Shown here piece after piece: positions 11,223-20,851 of a stretch of 55,626 nt of DNA. Position 1 is the stretch's first letter, and each line of letters opens with the position of its first letter. The notes beneath the pieces are model-generated. The model was given only the letters and a program-made list of their open reading frames with translations, did no database searches and was not told the DNA's origin. The DNA lies in assembly GCA_903871555.1 (NCBI GenBank), contig CAIQHM010000028.1, forward strand, positions 1 through 55,626, written 5' to 3'. Position numbers and translations under genes: made by a program. The DNA comes from an uncultured Actinomycetes bacterium (GTDB lineage: Bacteria > Actinomycetota > Actinomycetes > Nanopelagicales > Nanopelagicaceae).

Positions 11223-12008
11223 GTGATTCCAGTTCTGCAAGTAGAAAATGTAACCGTAGTTCGCGACGGTAAAACTATTTTGGGAACTTTGGATTGGCGT
11301 GTGAACGAGGGCGAACGTTGGGTTATCTTGGGACCAAATGGCGCTGGAAAATCAACGCTTTTCGCGCTCTGTTCAAGCCAGATACATCCGACTAGTGGAG
11401 CTGTTTATATTCTTGGATCACGACTTGGTGCGGTCGATGTCTTTGAATTACGCCCGCGAATTGGGTTTATGGGCTCAACACTTGTTGCACAATTTCCAGA
11501 GGATGAGAAAGTCTTAGACGTCGTACTTACTGCTGCCTATGCGATGTTAGGTAGATGGCAAGAGGCATATGAACTTTGGGATGAATCTCGAGCCCAAGCC
11601 TTGTTAACAACTTTAGGTGTACGCGAATTAGCTGAACGGAAATTCTTCACTTTAAGTGAGGGCGAGAAAAAGCGAACATTGATCGCAAGGGCGCTTATGG
11701 CAGATCCGGAAATTCTTCTTTTAGATGAACCAGCTTCTGGTTTAGATTTGGGCGGCAGAGAAGATTTGTTGCGTCGTTTTGATGCCTTAGCAGCCGATCC
11801 TTATTCACCAGCAACTCTTATGATTACGCATCATATTGAAGAAATTCCAGCAGGATCTACCCATGCGCTGCTTTTGAAATCGGGGAAGATTGTTGCCAGT
11901 GGTCCGATCGCCGAGGTAATCACATCAGAGAATTTAACCGTTGCTTATGACATGCCAATTCAAGTTGCAAAGCTAAATAATCGTTACTCCGCAAATGCAA
12001 TAAGTTAA
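11223..12008 (+). CDS. ABC transporter ATP-binding protein (stand-alone)
   Basis: Walker A LGPNGAGKST, signature LSEGEKKRTLIARAL, Walker B ILLLDEPASGLD. Confidence 0.88.
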   Translation: MIPVLQVENVTVVRDGKTILGTLDWRVNEGERWVILGPNGAGKSTLFALCSSQIHPTSGAVYILGSRLGAVDVFELRPRIGFMGSTLVAQFPEDEKVLDVVLTAAYAMLGRWQEAYELWDESRAQALLTTLGVRELAERKFFTLSEGEKKRTLIARALMADPEILLLDEPASGLDLGGREDLLRRFDALAADPYSPATLMITHHIEEIPAGSTHALLLKSGKIVASGPIAEVITSENLTVAYDMPIQVAKLNNRYSANAIS

Positions 12009-12637
12009 TGCTCTACGAATTACTTCCCGAGCAATGGCGGAAGGCCCTACCTGATAGCGAAGCGATCTTGGCGCAGATAAGTATTGCAAGTCCCTTCGTT
12101 CCAAATCAAGAGAGCATCTTTCGAGCCTTCAACCTTCCTATTGCGCGGATTAAAGTAGTAATTTTGGGTCAAGATCCATATCCAAACCCCGATCACGCAA
12201 CGGGTCTATCTTTCAGTGTGCGGCGAGAAACAAGTAAATTGCCACCAACACTTTCCAATATTTTTAAAGAGTTAAGTAGCGATCGCGGGATAACGGCTAG
12301 CAGTGGTGATCTAACTGCCTGGCAAGACCAAGGAGTTTTTCTCTTAAATCGCGTTTTAACAACAACGCCTAACGTTAGTCAGGCTCATTCAAATATCGGT
12401 TGGCAGGATTTCACATCGCAAGTAATTGAATATTTGGCTAAACGACCAATTGTTTTCATCCTTTGGGGGAAAAGTGCTGGAGAAGTAGCAAATTTAATCC
12501 CGCAAAACCAACTGATCCAAGGTGTTCACCCAAGCCCCCTATCCGCTTATAGGGGTTTCTTTGGATCTAAACCATTTACGCGGGCAAATGAAAAACTAAA
12601 CGCTCTTGGTATTAGCGAGATCGATTGGAGAATTTAG
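12008..12637 (+). CDS. ung: uracil-DNA glycosylase
   Basis: VVILGQDPYPNPDHATGLSFSV...HPSPLSAYRGFFGSKPF. Confidence 0.96.
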   Translation: MLYELLPEQWRKALPDSEAILAQISIASPFVPNQESIFRAFNLPIARIKVVILGQDPYPNPDHATGLSFSVRRETSKLPPTLSNIFKELSSDRGITASSGDLTAWQDQGVFLLNRVLTTTPNVSQAHSNIGWQDFTSQVIEYLAKRPIVFILWGKSAGEVANLIPQNQLIQGVHPSPLSAYRGFFGSKPFTRANEKLNALGISEIDWRI

Positions 12638-13301
12638 CTACGATATTCATATTCGTCGCAATCGAATTTCCAATAAATATTGCAAACATTGCAGTTCCGA
12701 TTCCAAGCGAGCCACCCAGCAGTTTGCCAATTACAAGGACAATGATTTCATTGAACATACGGACGCGCGAGATACGAATTCCAGTATGTCTATGAAGTGA
12801 AGTCATAAGGCCGTCACGAGGACCTGGGCCCATGCCGCAAGTGATGTATAGGGCCGAACCCATGCCGACTAAACCAATTCCAACTAAGACATATAAAATT
12901 TGCACGAATAGAAAATCATGGATTTCTGGAACATGATCTACTCCGATTTGAATGAAGATTGCTATCACGGCGATATTGCACAAGGTTCCAAGCCCCGGTT
13001 TTTCACGGAGCGGCCACCAAAGAAGCAAGACGGCAATTGAAATCAGTGCTGTACTCTGCCCGATTGAAAGTTTTGTTTGCAGAGATAAACCTTGCGCAAA
13101 GACAACCCAAGGTGAATTACCGATGGTTGATTGAATTAATAGCGACTCACCTAATCCAAATATTGCTAAGCCAAAGAAGAGAACTGCGGCGTTCTTAGGA
13201 GTAACTGCCCATCTATTCTTAGCTGTCCAAGAAGTATGAGGAATCGTGCGAGCCGGCTTAAGAAAATGGACGATACTCGTAAGAATTCGCTTGCTATTCA
13301 C
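12612..13301 (-). CDS. YczE/YitT-like integral membrane protein
   Basis: Multiple TM segments, GNSPWVVFAQGLS, GMGPGPRDGLMTSL; GTG start. Confidence 0.75.
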   Translation of the reverse strand: MNSKRILTSIVHFLKPARTIPHTSWTAKNRWAVTPKNAAVLFFGLAIFGLGESLLIQSTIGNSPWVVFAQGLSLQTKLSIGQSTALISIAVLLLWWPLREKPGLGTLCNIAVIAIFIQIGVDHVPEIHDFLFVQILYVLVGIGLVGMGSALYITCGMGPGPRDGLMTSLHRHTGIRISRVRMFNEIIVLVIGKLLGGSLGIGTAMFAIFIGNSIATNMNIVAKFSNRSR

Positions 13302-13304
13302 TGT

Positions 13305-13313
13305 TAGAGTCTA
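13305..13313. promoter_or_regulatory. overlapping divergent -10 elements (TAGAGTCTA)
   Basis: TAGAGT on + (to DUF554) and TAGACT on - (to YczE-like, 6 nt before its GTG) share a palindromic core. Confidence 0.6.
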
Positions 13314-13338
13314 CCGATTACACAGGAGGTTTTCGCTG

Positions 13339-14073
13339 ATGTTCAAAGGGCTTGGAACCGTTATTAATGTTTCAGCGATAATTTTAGGCTCTGGATTAGG
13401 AATTATCGCGGGTTCGAGATTCAAAGAGGAAACCCGAAATCTCATAACCACAGCGCTTGGATTTGTAACACTAATTGCGGCAGCGGATGCGATTCGACAA
13501 CTCTGGAATCACAATTTGGTGAATGCACTGCCTAAAGGTTGGACTATTTTGACGTTGTTAGCTGCACTTTTACTTGGCGCACTAATTGGAAGCGCGTTGA
13601 AAATTGAAAATCGTTTAGAGGTTCTGGGTATTAAATTAAAAGCGAAGTTGGATCCAAATGGCTCAACGCCATTTGTTGATGGATTTGTTTCGGCATCACT
13701 TTTATTCGTGATTGGTCCCATGGCGATTCTTGGATCAGTAAGCGATGGCATGGGTGCGGGAATCGATCAACTTGTTTTGAAGAGCATTCTCGATGGTGTT
13801 ACTTCAATTGCTTTCGCCGCAACTTTAGGCTGGGGCGTTGCAGTTTCTGCGCTTCCTGTTGGAATTTATCAATTTGCATGGACCGGTGTGGGATTAATTC
13901 TCGGTTCAGTACTTCCCGAGTATCAAGTTTTAGCCATGACGGCTACAGGCGGCATTTTGTTGTTAGGTATTTCATTTAAATTGCTTAAAATAAAAGAAGT
14001 GCCGGTTGGAAATCTACTCCCGGCACTCTTTTTGGCTCCAATAATTGCGGGGCTTTTACATTCTTTTGCTTAA
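13339..14073 (+). CDS. DUF554 family membrane protein
   Basis: MFKGLGTVINVSAIILGSGLGIIAGSRFKE...VIGPMAILGSVSDGM; AGGAGG upstream of ATG 13339. Confidence 0.85.
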   Translation: MFKGLGTVINVSAIILGSGLGIIAGSRFKEETRNLITTALGFVTLIAAADAIRQLWNHNLVNALPKGWTILTLLAALLLGALIGSALKIENRLEVLGIKLKAKLDPNGSTPFVDGFVSASLLFVIGPMAILGSVSDGMGAGIDQLVLKSILDGVTSIAFAATLGWGVAVSALPVGIYQFAWTGVGLILGSVLPEYQVLAMTATGGILLLGISFKLLKIKEVPVGNLLPALFLAPIIAGLLHSFA

Positions 14074-15110
14074 AACTTTTTTGCATCAATCACGAAGCGA
14101 TATTTAACATCACTCTTTACGGTTCGCTCGTATGCTTCGTTTATATAACCTGGTTCGATAACTTCCACTTCGCTGACAATATTGTGCTCACCACAGAAAT
14201 TAAGCATCTCTTGCGTCTGCGCAATTCCACCAATCATTGAACCCGCTAGCGAACGACGTTGCGCTAAAAGCGTAGGAGTACTTATCTCGTATGGTTTTCC
14301 GGGAAGTCCGATTAATACGAGAGTTCCATCAAGCTTGAGTCGCTCAAGAAATGGCGTTAAATCCATATCAGCCGAAACAGTATTTAGAATAAGATCGAAA
14401 TCTTTAGGCATGGCGTTCAAGGTGGCTGGATCCTTTGTTACTACGAAATCGTGAGCTCCCATCTGTTTCGCATCAATCTCCTTAGAAGGTGAATGAGAGA
14501 AGACCGTTGTGTGTGCGCCAAGTGCGACAGAGAACTTAAGCCCCATATGTCCAAGGCCGCCAAGTCCTATGATGCCAACTTTCTTACCTTTTGCTGCGCC
14601 CCAATTCTTAAGTGGCGAATACAGTGTGATTCCGGCGCAAAGTAATGGCGCGACACCGGCCATATCTAAGTTCGCTGGAATCGTAACTGCATAATCTTGA
14701 TCAACTACGAATGTGTCGGAGTAACCACCTTGGGCAACAGTTTTTCCATCGCGTTCATAACCGTTATATGTGCCGGTCATTCCTTCAACGCAATATTGTT
14801 CAAGTCCGGCCTTGCACGATTCACATTTACGACAAGAATCGATAAAGACTCCGACGCCAATCCGATCGCCAACTTTAAATTTAGTTACAGATGAGCCGAT
14901 CTCGGTAACAACACCGGCGATTTCGTGGCCTGGGACCATCGGGAATATTGCAGGACCCCATTCCTCACGGGCTTGGTGGATATCGGAATGGCAAATTCCC
15001 GCATATTCGATTTGAAGTGCAACGTCACCGGCACGCAGGTCGCGTCGTGAGAATTGAAAAGGGACTAACGGCTTTGAAGCTTCTAGAACTGCATAACCTT
15101 TTGATTGCAT
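14070..15110 (-). CDS. NAD(P)-dependent zinc alcohol dehydrogenase
   Basis: CHSDIHQAREEWG...VPGHEIAGVV...CRKCESCKAGLEQYC...GIIGLGGLGHMGLKF. Confidence 0.92.
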   Translation of the reverse strand: MQSKGYAVLEASKPLVPFQFSRRDLRAGDVALQIEYAGICHSDIHQAREEWGPAIFPMVPGHEIAGVVTEIGSSVTKFKVGDRIGVGVFIDSCRKCESCKAGLEQYCVEGMTGTYNGYERDGKTVAQGGYSDTFVVDQDYAVTIPANLDMAGVAPLLCAGITLYSPLKNWGAAKGKKVGIIGLGGLGHMGLKFSVALGAHTTVFSHSPSKEIDAKQMGAHDFVVTKDPATLNAMPKDFDLILNTVSADMDLTPFLERLKLDGTLVLIGLPGKPYEISTPTLLAQRRSLAGSMIGGIAQTQEMLNFCGEHNIVSEVEVIEPGYINEAYERTVKSDVKYRFVIDAKKF

Positions 15111-15153
15111 TTTTCTCCCATTTTTAGAGATCGTTTGCGACTGAACTTACTTG

Positions 15154-15237
15154 TGTCCGGGAAGGGAGTTGAACCCTCAATCCCTTGCGGGAACTAACAC
15201 CTCAAGCTAGCGCGTCTGCCAATTCCGCCACCCGGAC
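15154..15237 (-). tRNA. tRNA-Leu (anticodon GAG)
   Basis: Minus strand: GTCCGGG acceptor pairs CCCGGAC; D-arm; CTAGC-TTGAGGT-GTTAG anticodon arm (GAG); long variable arm; GGTTCAACT T-arm; no encoded CCA (A then CAA). Confidence 0.95.
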
Positions 15238-15305
15238 CAGTGTAAAACTATGGCGCAACGATACCAATCACACGAGCATCATCACAATTGAGGCAAGATA
15301 GGACA

Positions 15306-16631
15306 ATGCCCAACACTTCAAGCCCGATAAACCTTCAAATATTGGAAGAGGAATGCATCTCAATCTGTCAAGAGATGATCCGTATTCCCAGTGTCAATTT
15401 TGGTGAGGGCGTTGGCGATGAGCGAGCGATGGCAGATTATGTTGCAGCCAAACTTGCCGAAGTTGGTGTTGCTAGTGAATTAATTGTTACCGGCGAGAAC
15501 CGAGTTAATGTTGTTGCGAAAATTCCTGGTAGAGATTCAAGTAGACCAGGTTTAGTTGTCCATGGACATCTAGATGTGGTTCCTGTAAATGCAGATGATT
15601 GGTCGGTAGACCCATTCGCTGGAATTATTAAAGATGGATATCTCTGGGGCCGCGGCGCTGTAGATATGAAGGATATGGATGCCATGATTCTCGCAACAGT
15701 GCGGGCTTGGCAACGTGCAAATTATCAACCGCCAAGAAATATATTGATTGTCTTCTTCGCTGATGAAGAAGCTGGCAGTGAATATGGTTCACGTTATTTA
15801 GTTAAAAACCGCGCTGAGTTATTCGAAGGATATTCCGAAGCTATCTCGGAGGTAGGCGGCTTCTCAGTCACAATAACTGGGGGACACCGTCTCTATTTTA
15901 TAGAAGCGGCACAAAAGGGAATCAATTGGTTACAGCTAAAAGCGACAGGAGATGCTGGACATGGTTCCTTCATCAATCCAAAGAACGCGATCACCAAATT
16001 GTCCGCGGCCATTGCAAGGATAGGCGCACATGAATGGCCACAAGTTGAAACAAAAACTGGTTCAAAATTCTGGTCAAAAATTGCGGAGCTAACTGGTGAA
16101 AAATATGACCCTTCAAATGTGCGACCTCTGCTCAAACATATAGGTGGGGCTGCAAGAATGCTTGGTGCCACTATTCAAAATACTGCAAACCCAACAATGC
16201 TTACAGCAGGGTATAAGGCGAATGTGATTCCACAGCACGCAACTGCAGTAGTTGATGGCCGATTCTTACCCGGGTTCGAAAAAGATTTAATCGATACCGT
16301 AGCAAAATTAGCTGGCGAAGAGATTGAAATAGAAGTTTTAGTTCGAGATAAAGCATTGGAAGTTGATTTTGAAGGGAATTTAGTTGAGGCAATGAAAGCT
16401 GCGATTGCTAAATTTGATCCTGAGGGAATACCAGTTCCATATTTAATGAGCGGTGGTACTGATAATAAAGCGCTATCTGATTTGGGAATTATTGGATATG
16501 GATTTAGCCCAGTTAAATTGCCACCTGATCTAGATTTCTTTGCGCTCTTTCACGGCGTAGATGAACGAATTCCAATCGAGGGTTTAAAGTTCGGCGTAAA
16601 AGTTCTTAATGAATTTCTACAAAACAGCTAA
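15306..16631 (+). CDS. M20/M25/M40 family metallopeptidase (dipeptidase/deacylase-like)
   Basis: VHGHLDVVPVNADDW...LWGRGAVDMKDMDA...FADEEAGSEYG...SGGTDNKALSDLGI. Confidence 0.92.
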   Translation: MPNTSSPINLQILEEECISICQEMIRIPSVNFGEGVGDERAMADYVAAKLAEVGVASELIVTGENRVNVVAKIPGRDSSRPGLVVHGHLDVVPVNADDWSVDPFAGIIKDGYLWGRGAVDMKDMDAMILATVRAWQRANYQPPRNILIVFFADEEAGSEYGSRYLVKNRAELFEGYSEAISEVGGFSVTITGGHRLYFIEAAQKGINWLQLKATGDAGHGSFINPKNAITKLSAAIARIGAHEWPQVETKTGSKFWSKIAELTGEKYDPSNVRPLLKHIGGAARMLGATIQNTANPTMLTAGYKANVIPQHATAVVDGRFLPGFEKDLIDTVAKLAGEEIEIEVLVRDKALEVDFEGNLVEAMKAAIAKFDPEGIPVPYLMSGGTDNKALSDLGIIGYGFSPVKLPPDLDFFALFHGVDERIPIEGLKFGVKVLNEFLQNS

Positions 16632-17582
16632 TTAAATATCGGCAGAGATTTCATCTAGAGCTGCACGAACTTGATCAGGAAGAACTATTTCTTCAACCGT
16701 TAAAATCCCGCGCAATTGCGCGGCTGTACGAGCTCCGACTATGGCACTGGTGACGCCAAATCCTTCACGAACCCAAGAGAGTGCAACTTCTAGTGGTGAG
16801 TAACCAAGACCCTCGCTTGCAACACATACCGCGTCAACTATTTTACGAGAGCGCTCATCTAAATATGGCGCGATAAAACCACTGAAGTGCGGACTTGCGC
16901 CTCTGGAGTCTGATGGTGAACCACCGCGATATTTTCCAGTTAGAACTCCGCGTCCGATTGGCGACCAAGCTAATACGCCGATATTCATTTCGATTGCGGC
17001 TGGAATAATTTCGGTTTCTATTCCACGATTCAAAAGTGAATATTCAACTTGACTAGAAATAATTGGAGCCTTACCAAATAATGGATTTTGTATCGTTGCT
17101 GCTCTGGCTAATTGCCAACCTGCAAAATTTGAGACACCCACATAGCGAACTCGACCAGAAGACACTGCTTGATCTATCGCTGAGAGAGTTTCTTCCAATG
17201 GAACCATTGGATCCCAAGTATGGATCTGCCAGAGATCTATATATTCAACACCTAACCTTGAAAGGGATTTATCTAGATCACTCAAGAGATTGGTCCGAGA
17301 ATTATTGACGCTACGTTCGCCCGCCGAAAAAGAGATACCAGCCTTTGTCGCAATGATTATTTCGTCCCGCTTAGCTAGAGAGCCAATAAAGCCACCAATT
17401 ACGCGTTCGCTATCACCATCGCCGTACATGGCTGCGGTATCTATTAAATTTCCACCTGCGTCTATAAAGGTTTTCAATTGATCCGCAGCTTCATGTTCAT
17501 CAGTGTCGCGGCCCCAAGTCATAGTTCCCAAGCCGAGTCTTGATACTCGCAGGCCTGAATTACCGAGGATTCGTTTTTCCAT
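16632..17582 (-). CDS. aldo/keto reductase
   Basis: RILGNSGLRVSRLGLGTMTWG...NLIDTAAMYGDGDSERVIGG...VSNFAGWQLA. Confidence 0.94.
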   Translation of the reverse strand: MEKRILGNSGLRVSRLGLGTMTWGRDTDEHEAADQLKTFIDAGGNLIDTAAMYGDGDSERVIGGFIGSLAKRDEIIIATKAGISFSAGERSVNNSRTNLLSDLDKSLSRLGVEYIDLWQIHTWDPMVPLEETLSAIDQAVSSGRVRYVGVSNFAGWQLARAATIQNPLFGKAPIISSQVEYSLLNRGIETEIIPAAIEMNIGVLAWSPIGRGVLTGKYRGGSPSDSRGASPHFSGFIAPYLDERSRKIVDAVCVASEGLGYSPLEVALSWVREGFGVTSAIVGARTAAQLRGILTVEEIVLPDQVRAALDEISADI

Positions 17583-17631
17583 GTCGCCACCCTAGCAAGA
17601 GGCTCTGCGATTAATCGGTAACCTTGCCCCT

Positions 17632-18315
17632 ATGCGCCCCCATAAACCAGCTGTTATTTATCTGGTACGACATGGCCATTCCAGCGCAAATGCTAAATCG
17701 ATTCTTGCCGGTCGGGATTTTAAAGTTTCACTGTCCTCCCAAGGTGTAAATCAGGCCGAATCACTTGCTACCGAACTTGCTGAGAAGCAATTTTCTGCGC
17801 TTTATAGCAGTCCATTGCCTAGATGTTTAGAAACGCTAGCGCCACTGCGCGCGATTCAAAGGAAGTTGCCGATACAGATACTCGAAGGTGTAATCGAGAT
17901 GGAATACGGTGATTGGTCTGGAAAGAAATTAGCAACTTTGGCTCGCAATAAACTCTGGAGAAATATCCAAGAACGGCCTAGTTTAGTCCGCTTTCCAAAT
18001 GGTGAAAGTTTCGTCGAGATGCAGAATCGCGCGTTAGAAAGTGTTCGCTCCGTTGCTAAACCTGGCAAAACGATTTTGATTTGTTCGCACGGTGATGTTA
18101 TCAAGGCAATTGTTGCGGGATTTCTCGGCTTACATTTGGATGGTTTCCAAAAGCTTGCAATTGATCCGGCATCAATTTCCGTTATTGAAATTCACGGCGA
18201 TAGCGCTTACGTAAAGTTAATTAATGGCACATCGCATTTAAAAATTAAGGATTTACCTAAGACCAAGAGCCGCAGATTAAGCCTAGGTGGCGGGGATGGG
18301 TCGGAGAGCAAATGA
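17632..18315 (+). CDS. histidine phosphatase family protein (MSMEG_4193-type)
   Basis: IYLVRHGHSSANAKSILAGR...ALYSSPLPRCLETL...ICSHGDVIKAIVAG. Confidence 0.88.
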   Translation: MRPHKPAVIYLVRHGHSSANAKSILAGRDFKVSLSSQGVNQAESLATELAEKQFSALYSSPLPRCLETLAPLRAIQRKLPIQILEGVIEMEYGDWSGKKLATLARNKLWRNIQERPSLVRFPNGESFVEMQNRALESVRSVAKPGKTILICSHGDVIKAIVAGFLGLHLDGFQKLAIDPASISVIEIHGDSAYVKLINGTSHLKIKDLPKTKSRRLSLGGGDGSESK

Positions 18316-18881
18316 GTAACCGCGCAATTTTCAGCCATGAAGAGGCCACACGTTTTGTTGTTGGCACTGTAGGCATGCCTGGAGAACGCTCTTTCTATAT
18401 TCAAGCCACTTCAGCGAATGGAACTACAACTGTTTCTGTTGAAAAATCACAGGTGGCTGCGCTCTCTGAGAGGTTGCATGAATTGATCACTGAAGTGCGC
18501 AGAAGTAAATTGGCTAGTTTGGATGAACTTGGTTTGGCGGCCGTTGTCGATAATGAAGATTTGGAATTTCCGATTGATGAAGAATTCCAGGCGGGTGTAA
18601 TGGGTATTGCTTGGGATCCGGAGACTCAGAGGGTTAGCGTTGAAATTCAATCTATCGCTGATGGTGAATTCACCGAGTTAATGTCTGATGAAGAGGATCT
18701 TGCAGATGTAGAGGATCCACCAGATCTACTGCGCTTAACGATTCGGTTAAATCAAGCGAGAGGTTTCTGTAATCGAGCGCAAGCAATTGTTTCGGCAGGT
18801 AGATCTGCCTGCCCATTCTGCGGTCTGCCAGTTGATACAACGGGTCATTTATGTCCGAGGGCAAATGGCTACCGCAGATAG
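18312..18881 (+). CDS. DUF3090 family protein with C-terminal zinc-ribbon-like motif
   Basis: FVVGTVGMPGERSFYIQATSANGTTTVSVEKSQVAALSERL...CPFCGLPVDTTGHLCPRANGYRR; synteny with mshC. Confidence 0.85.
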   Translation: MSNRAIFSHEEATRFVVGTVGMPGERSFYIQATSANGTTTVSVEKSQVAALSERLHELITEVRRSKLASLDELGLAAVVDNEDLEFPIDEEFQAGVMGIAWDPETQRVSVEIQSIADGEFTELMSDEEDLADVEDPPDLLRLTIRLNQARGFCNRAQAIVSAGRSACPFCGLPVDTTGHLCPRANGYRR

Positions 18882-19551
18882 CGTTCTTGAAAATAGCGAA
18901 CTCGAAGTTATCGGTCGCCTAGTTGATGCATCCAATGCATCGCTCTTATGCCAATTATCTGATGGATCGAAGGCGATCTATAAACCTATAGCGGGGGAGC
19001 GGCCACTCTGGGATTTTCCCGATGGCAACCTAGCTTCACGAGAGGTAGCTGCTTATTACATCAGCGAAGTTGGAAAATTTAATCTTGTACCGAAAACAAT
19101 TCTGCGCGAAGGTCCATTTGGTCTGGGAGCGGTTCAACAATGGATAGAAATCGCTGAAGAGTTAGATGTAGTGGAGTTCGCTCAAGGCAAGAATCCAGAA
19201 CTTAGGAAGATGGCGCTCTTTGATGTTCTAGTTAATAATTCCGATCGCAAATTTGGACATATCTTGCCCAGCAGCAGCGAAACTATTTATGGATGTGATC
19301 ATGGTGTCACGTTTCATATCGAGAATAAATTGCGAACTGTTATCTGGCAATTTGCAGGTAGCGAGCTCACGGCCGCTGAAATCTTGCAAATTGAGAACTT
19401 ACTAACAAACCTTGATGAGAATTACTTACAAAATCTCCTGACGGATCAAGAAATTTGCGCTCTAAAAGATAGGGGTCAAGAACTTTTGCGCAGCAAGAGT
19501 TTCCCCTTGCCAAACCCAAATTGGCCGGCTATCCCGTGGCCCCCTTATTAA
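18865..19551 (+). CDS. SCO1664 family (PI3/4-kinase-like) protein
   Basis: YKPIAGERPLWDFPDGNLASREVAAYYISE...FDVLVNNSDRKFGHIL...YGCDHGVTFH; ATG at 18865 overlapping DUF3090. Confidence 0.85.
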   Translation: MATADSVLENSELEVIGRLVDASNASLLCQLSDGSKAIYKPIAGERPLWDFPDGNLASREVAAYYISEVGKFNLVPKTILREGPFGLGAVQQWIEIAEELDVVEFAQGKNPELRKMALFDVLVNNSDRKFGHILPSSSETIYGCDHGVTFHIENKLRTVIWQFAGSELTAAEILQIENLLTNLDENYLQNLLTDQEICALKDRGQELLRSKSFPLPNPNWPAIPWPPY

Positions 19552-19584
19552 GAAATACAAGTAGTTCTAACCTAAGATATCCCA

Positions 19585-20835
19585 GTGAGTAATTGGCCGG
19601 CAGTTGTAATCCCAGTAACTGATTTACAGTTGCCAAAATTGCGTATAAAAACAACTCTGGGCGAATTTCAATCTGCCACAGGAGATAATCGTTTTAGCAT
19701 GTATGTCTGCGGAATTACCCCATACGACGCAACACATCTTGGGCATGCCGCTACCTATTTAACTTTCGATCTAATAAACCGATATCTGCAGTTGTCCGGA
19801 GTCGAAGTAACTTTCGTCGAGAACATTACTGATATTGATGACCCACTCTTTGAACGGGCAAAGCGCGATAACCAATCCTGGTCAGAGCTGGGTGACTCAC
19901 AAGTAGCTCTCTTCGAAAGTGACATGACAGCTCTACGCGTACTCCCGCCCAAGGCTTATGTTTCTGTGACTCAAGCAATGATCTCTATTATTTCGGCAAT
20001 TGAGAAGTTGGTTGCAACTGGTTACACCTATGAATTAGCGGGAAATGTTTACTTTAGAATCGCGCAATTTTTACCCAATTTAGCGGAATTATCTTTAAGT
20101 CAAGAAGAGGCTCTGACAATATTTTCTGAGCGTGGGGGAGATCCAGAGCGTCCCGGCAAAGAGAACGCGCTAGATCCGATTCTCTGGGTTGCAAATAAAG
20201 ATGGCGAACCAGGATGGAAATCAAAGATGGGTTTCGGTCGTCCAGGTTGGCATATCGAATGCTCGGTTATTGCACTGCAAAATCTTGTAGGCGTGGACTA
20301 TTTAGTTCATAAACGAGATGTGCAGCATGAAATTGATCTGCAAGGGGGAGGAAGCGATTTAATTTTCCCCCATCATTTTATGACAGCTGCGATAGCGCAG
20401 GCGCTAACCGGTAATAATTTTTCGCAAAGTTATATTCACGCTGCCATGGTTGGCCTAGATGGCGAGAAAATGAGTAAAAGCAAAGGCAATTTAGTTCTTG
20501 TTTCCAATCTTTTGAAAGCTGGCAGTGATCCAATGGTGATCCGGCATGCTCTACTTAGTGAGAGTTACTCAGTGGATCGCATGTGGCATATGAATACACT
20601 CTCCAAGTCTCAGGAACGCGTAACAAAGTTGCGATCAGCTCTAGCAAGAGTTGAAGTTGCACCCACAGATCAAGTAATAATGAGCATTGCTGCAAGCATC
20701 GCTAATGATCTAAACACTCCTGCGGCACTTGAAATTCTGGATGATTGGGCATTGCAAACGCAGAACGGCCTATTAGGTGGCAGTGTTGGTGAGATTTCAC
20801 GATTTATCGATGCAGCTCTGGGCTTAGCTCTCTAA
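19585..20835 (+). CDS. mshC: L-cysteine:1D-myo-inositol 2-amino-2-deoxy-alpha-D-glucopyranoside ligase (mycothiol synthesis)
   Basis: CysRS-like HIGH variant THLGHAATY, KMSKSKGN; genomic context distinguishes it from cysS; GTG start. Confidence 0.85.
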   Translation: MSNWPAVVIPVTDLQLPKLRIKTTLGEFQSATGDNRFSMYVCGITPYDATHLGHAATYLTFDLINRYLQLSGVEVTFVENITDIDDPLFERAKRDNQSWSELGDSQVALFESDMTALRVLPPKAYVSVTQAMISIISAIEKLVATGYTYELAGNVYFRIAQFLPNLAELSLSQEEALTIFSERGGDPERPGKENALDPILWVANKDGEPGWKSKMGFGRPGWHIECSVIALQNLVGVDYLVHKRDVQHEIDLQGGGSDLIFPHHFMTAAIAQALTGNNFSQSYIHAAMVGLDGEKMSKSKGNLVLVSNLLKAGSDPMVIRHALLSESYSVDRMWHMNTLSKSQERVTKLRSALARVEVAPTDQVIMSIAASIANDLNTPAALEILDDWALQTQNGLLGGSVGEISRFIDAALGLAL

Positions 20836-20851
20836 GGTAGCCTTCTCCTAA

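Noticed and set aside
19585-20835. Cysteinyl-tRNA synthetase (cysS)
   Set aside because: HIGH/KMSKS motifs fit either, but the size (416 aa) and context (phosphatase-DUF3090-SCO1664-metH) fit MshC better
20836-20851. Cobalamin riboswitch upstream of metH
   Set aside because: Only 16 nt separate mshC and metH; no room for the element
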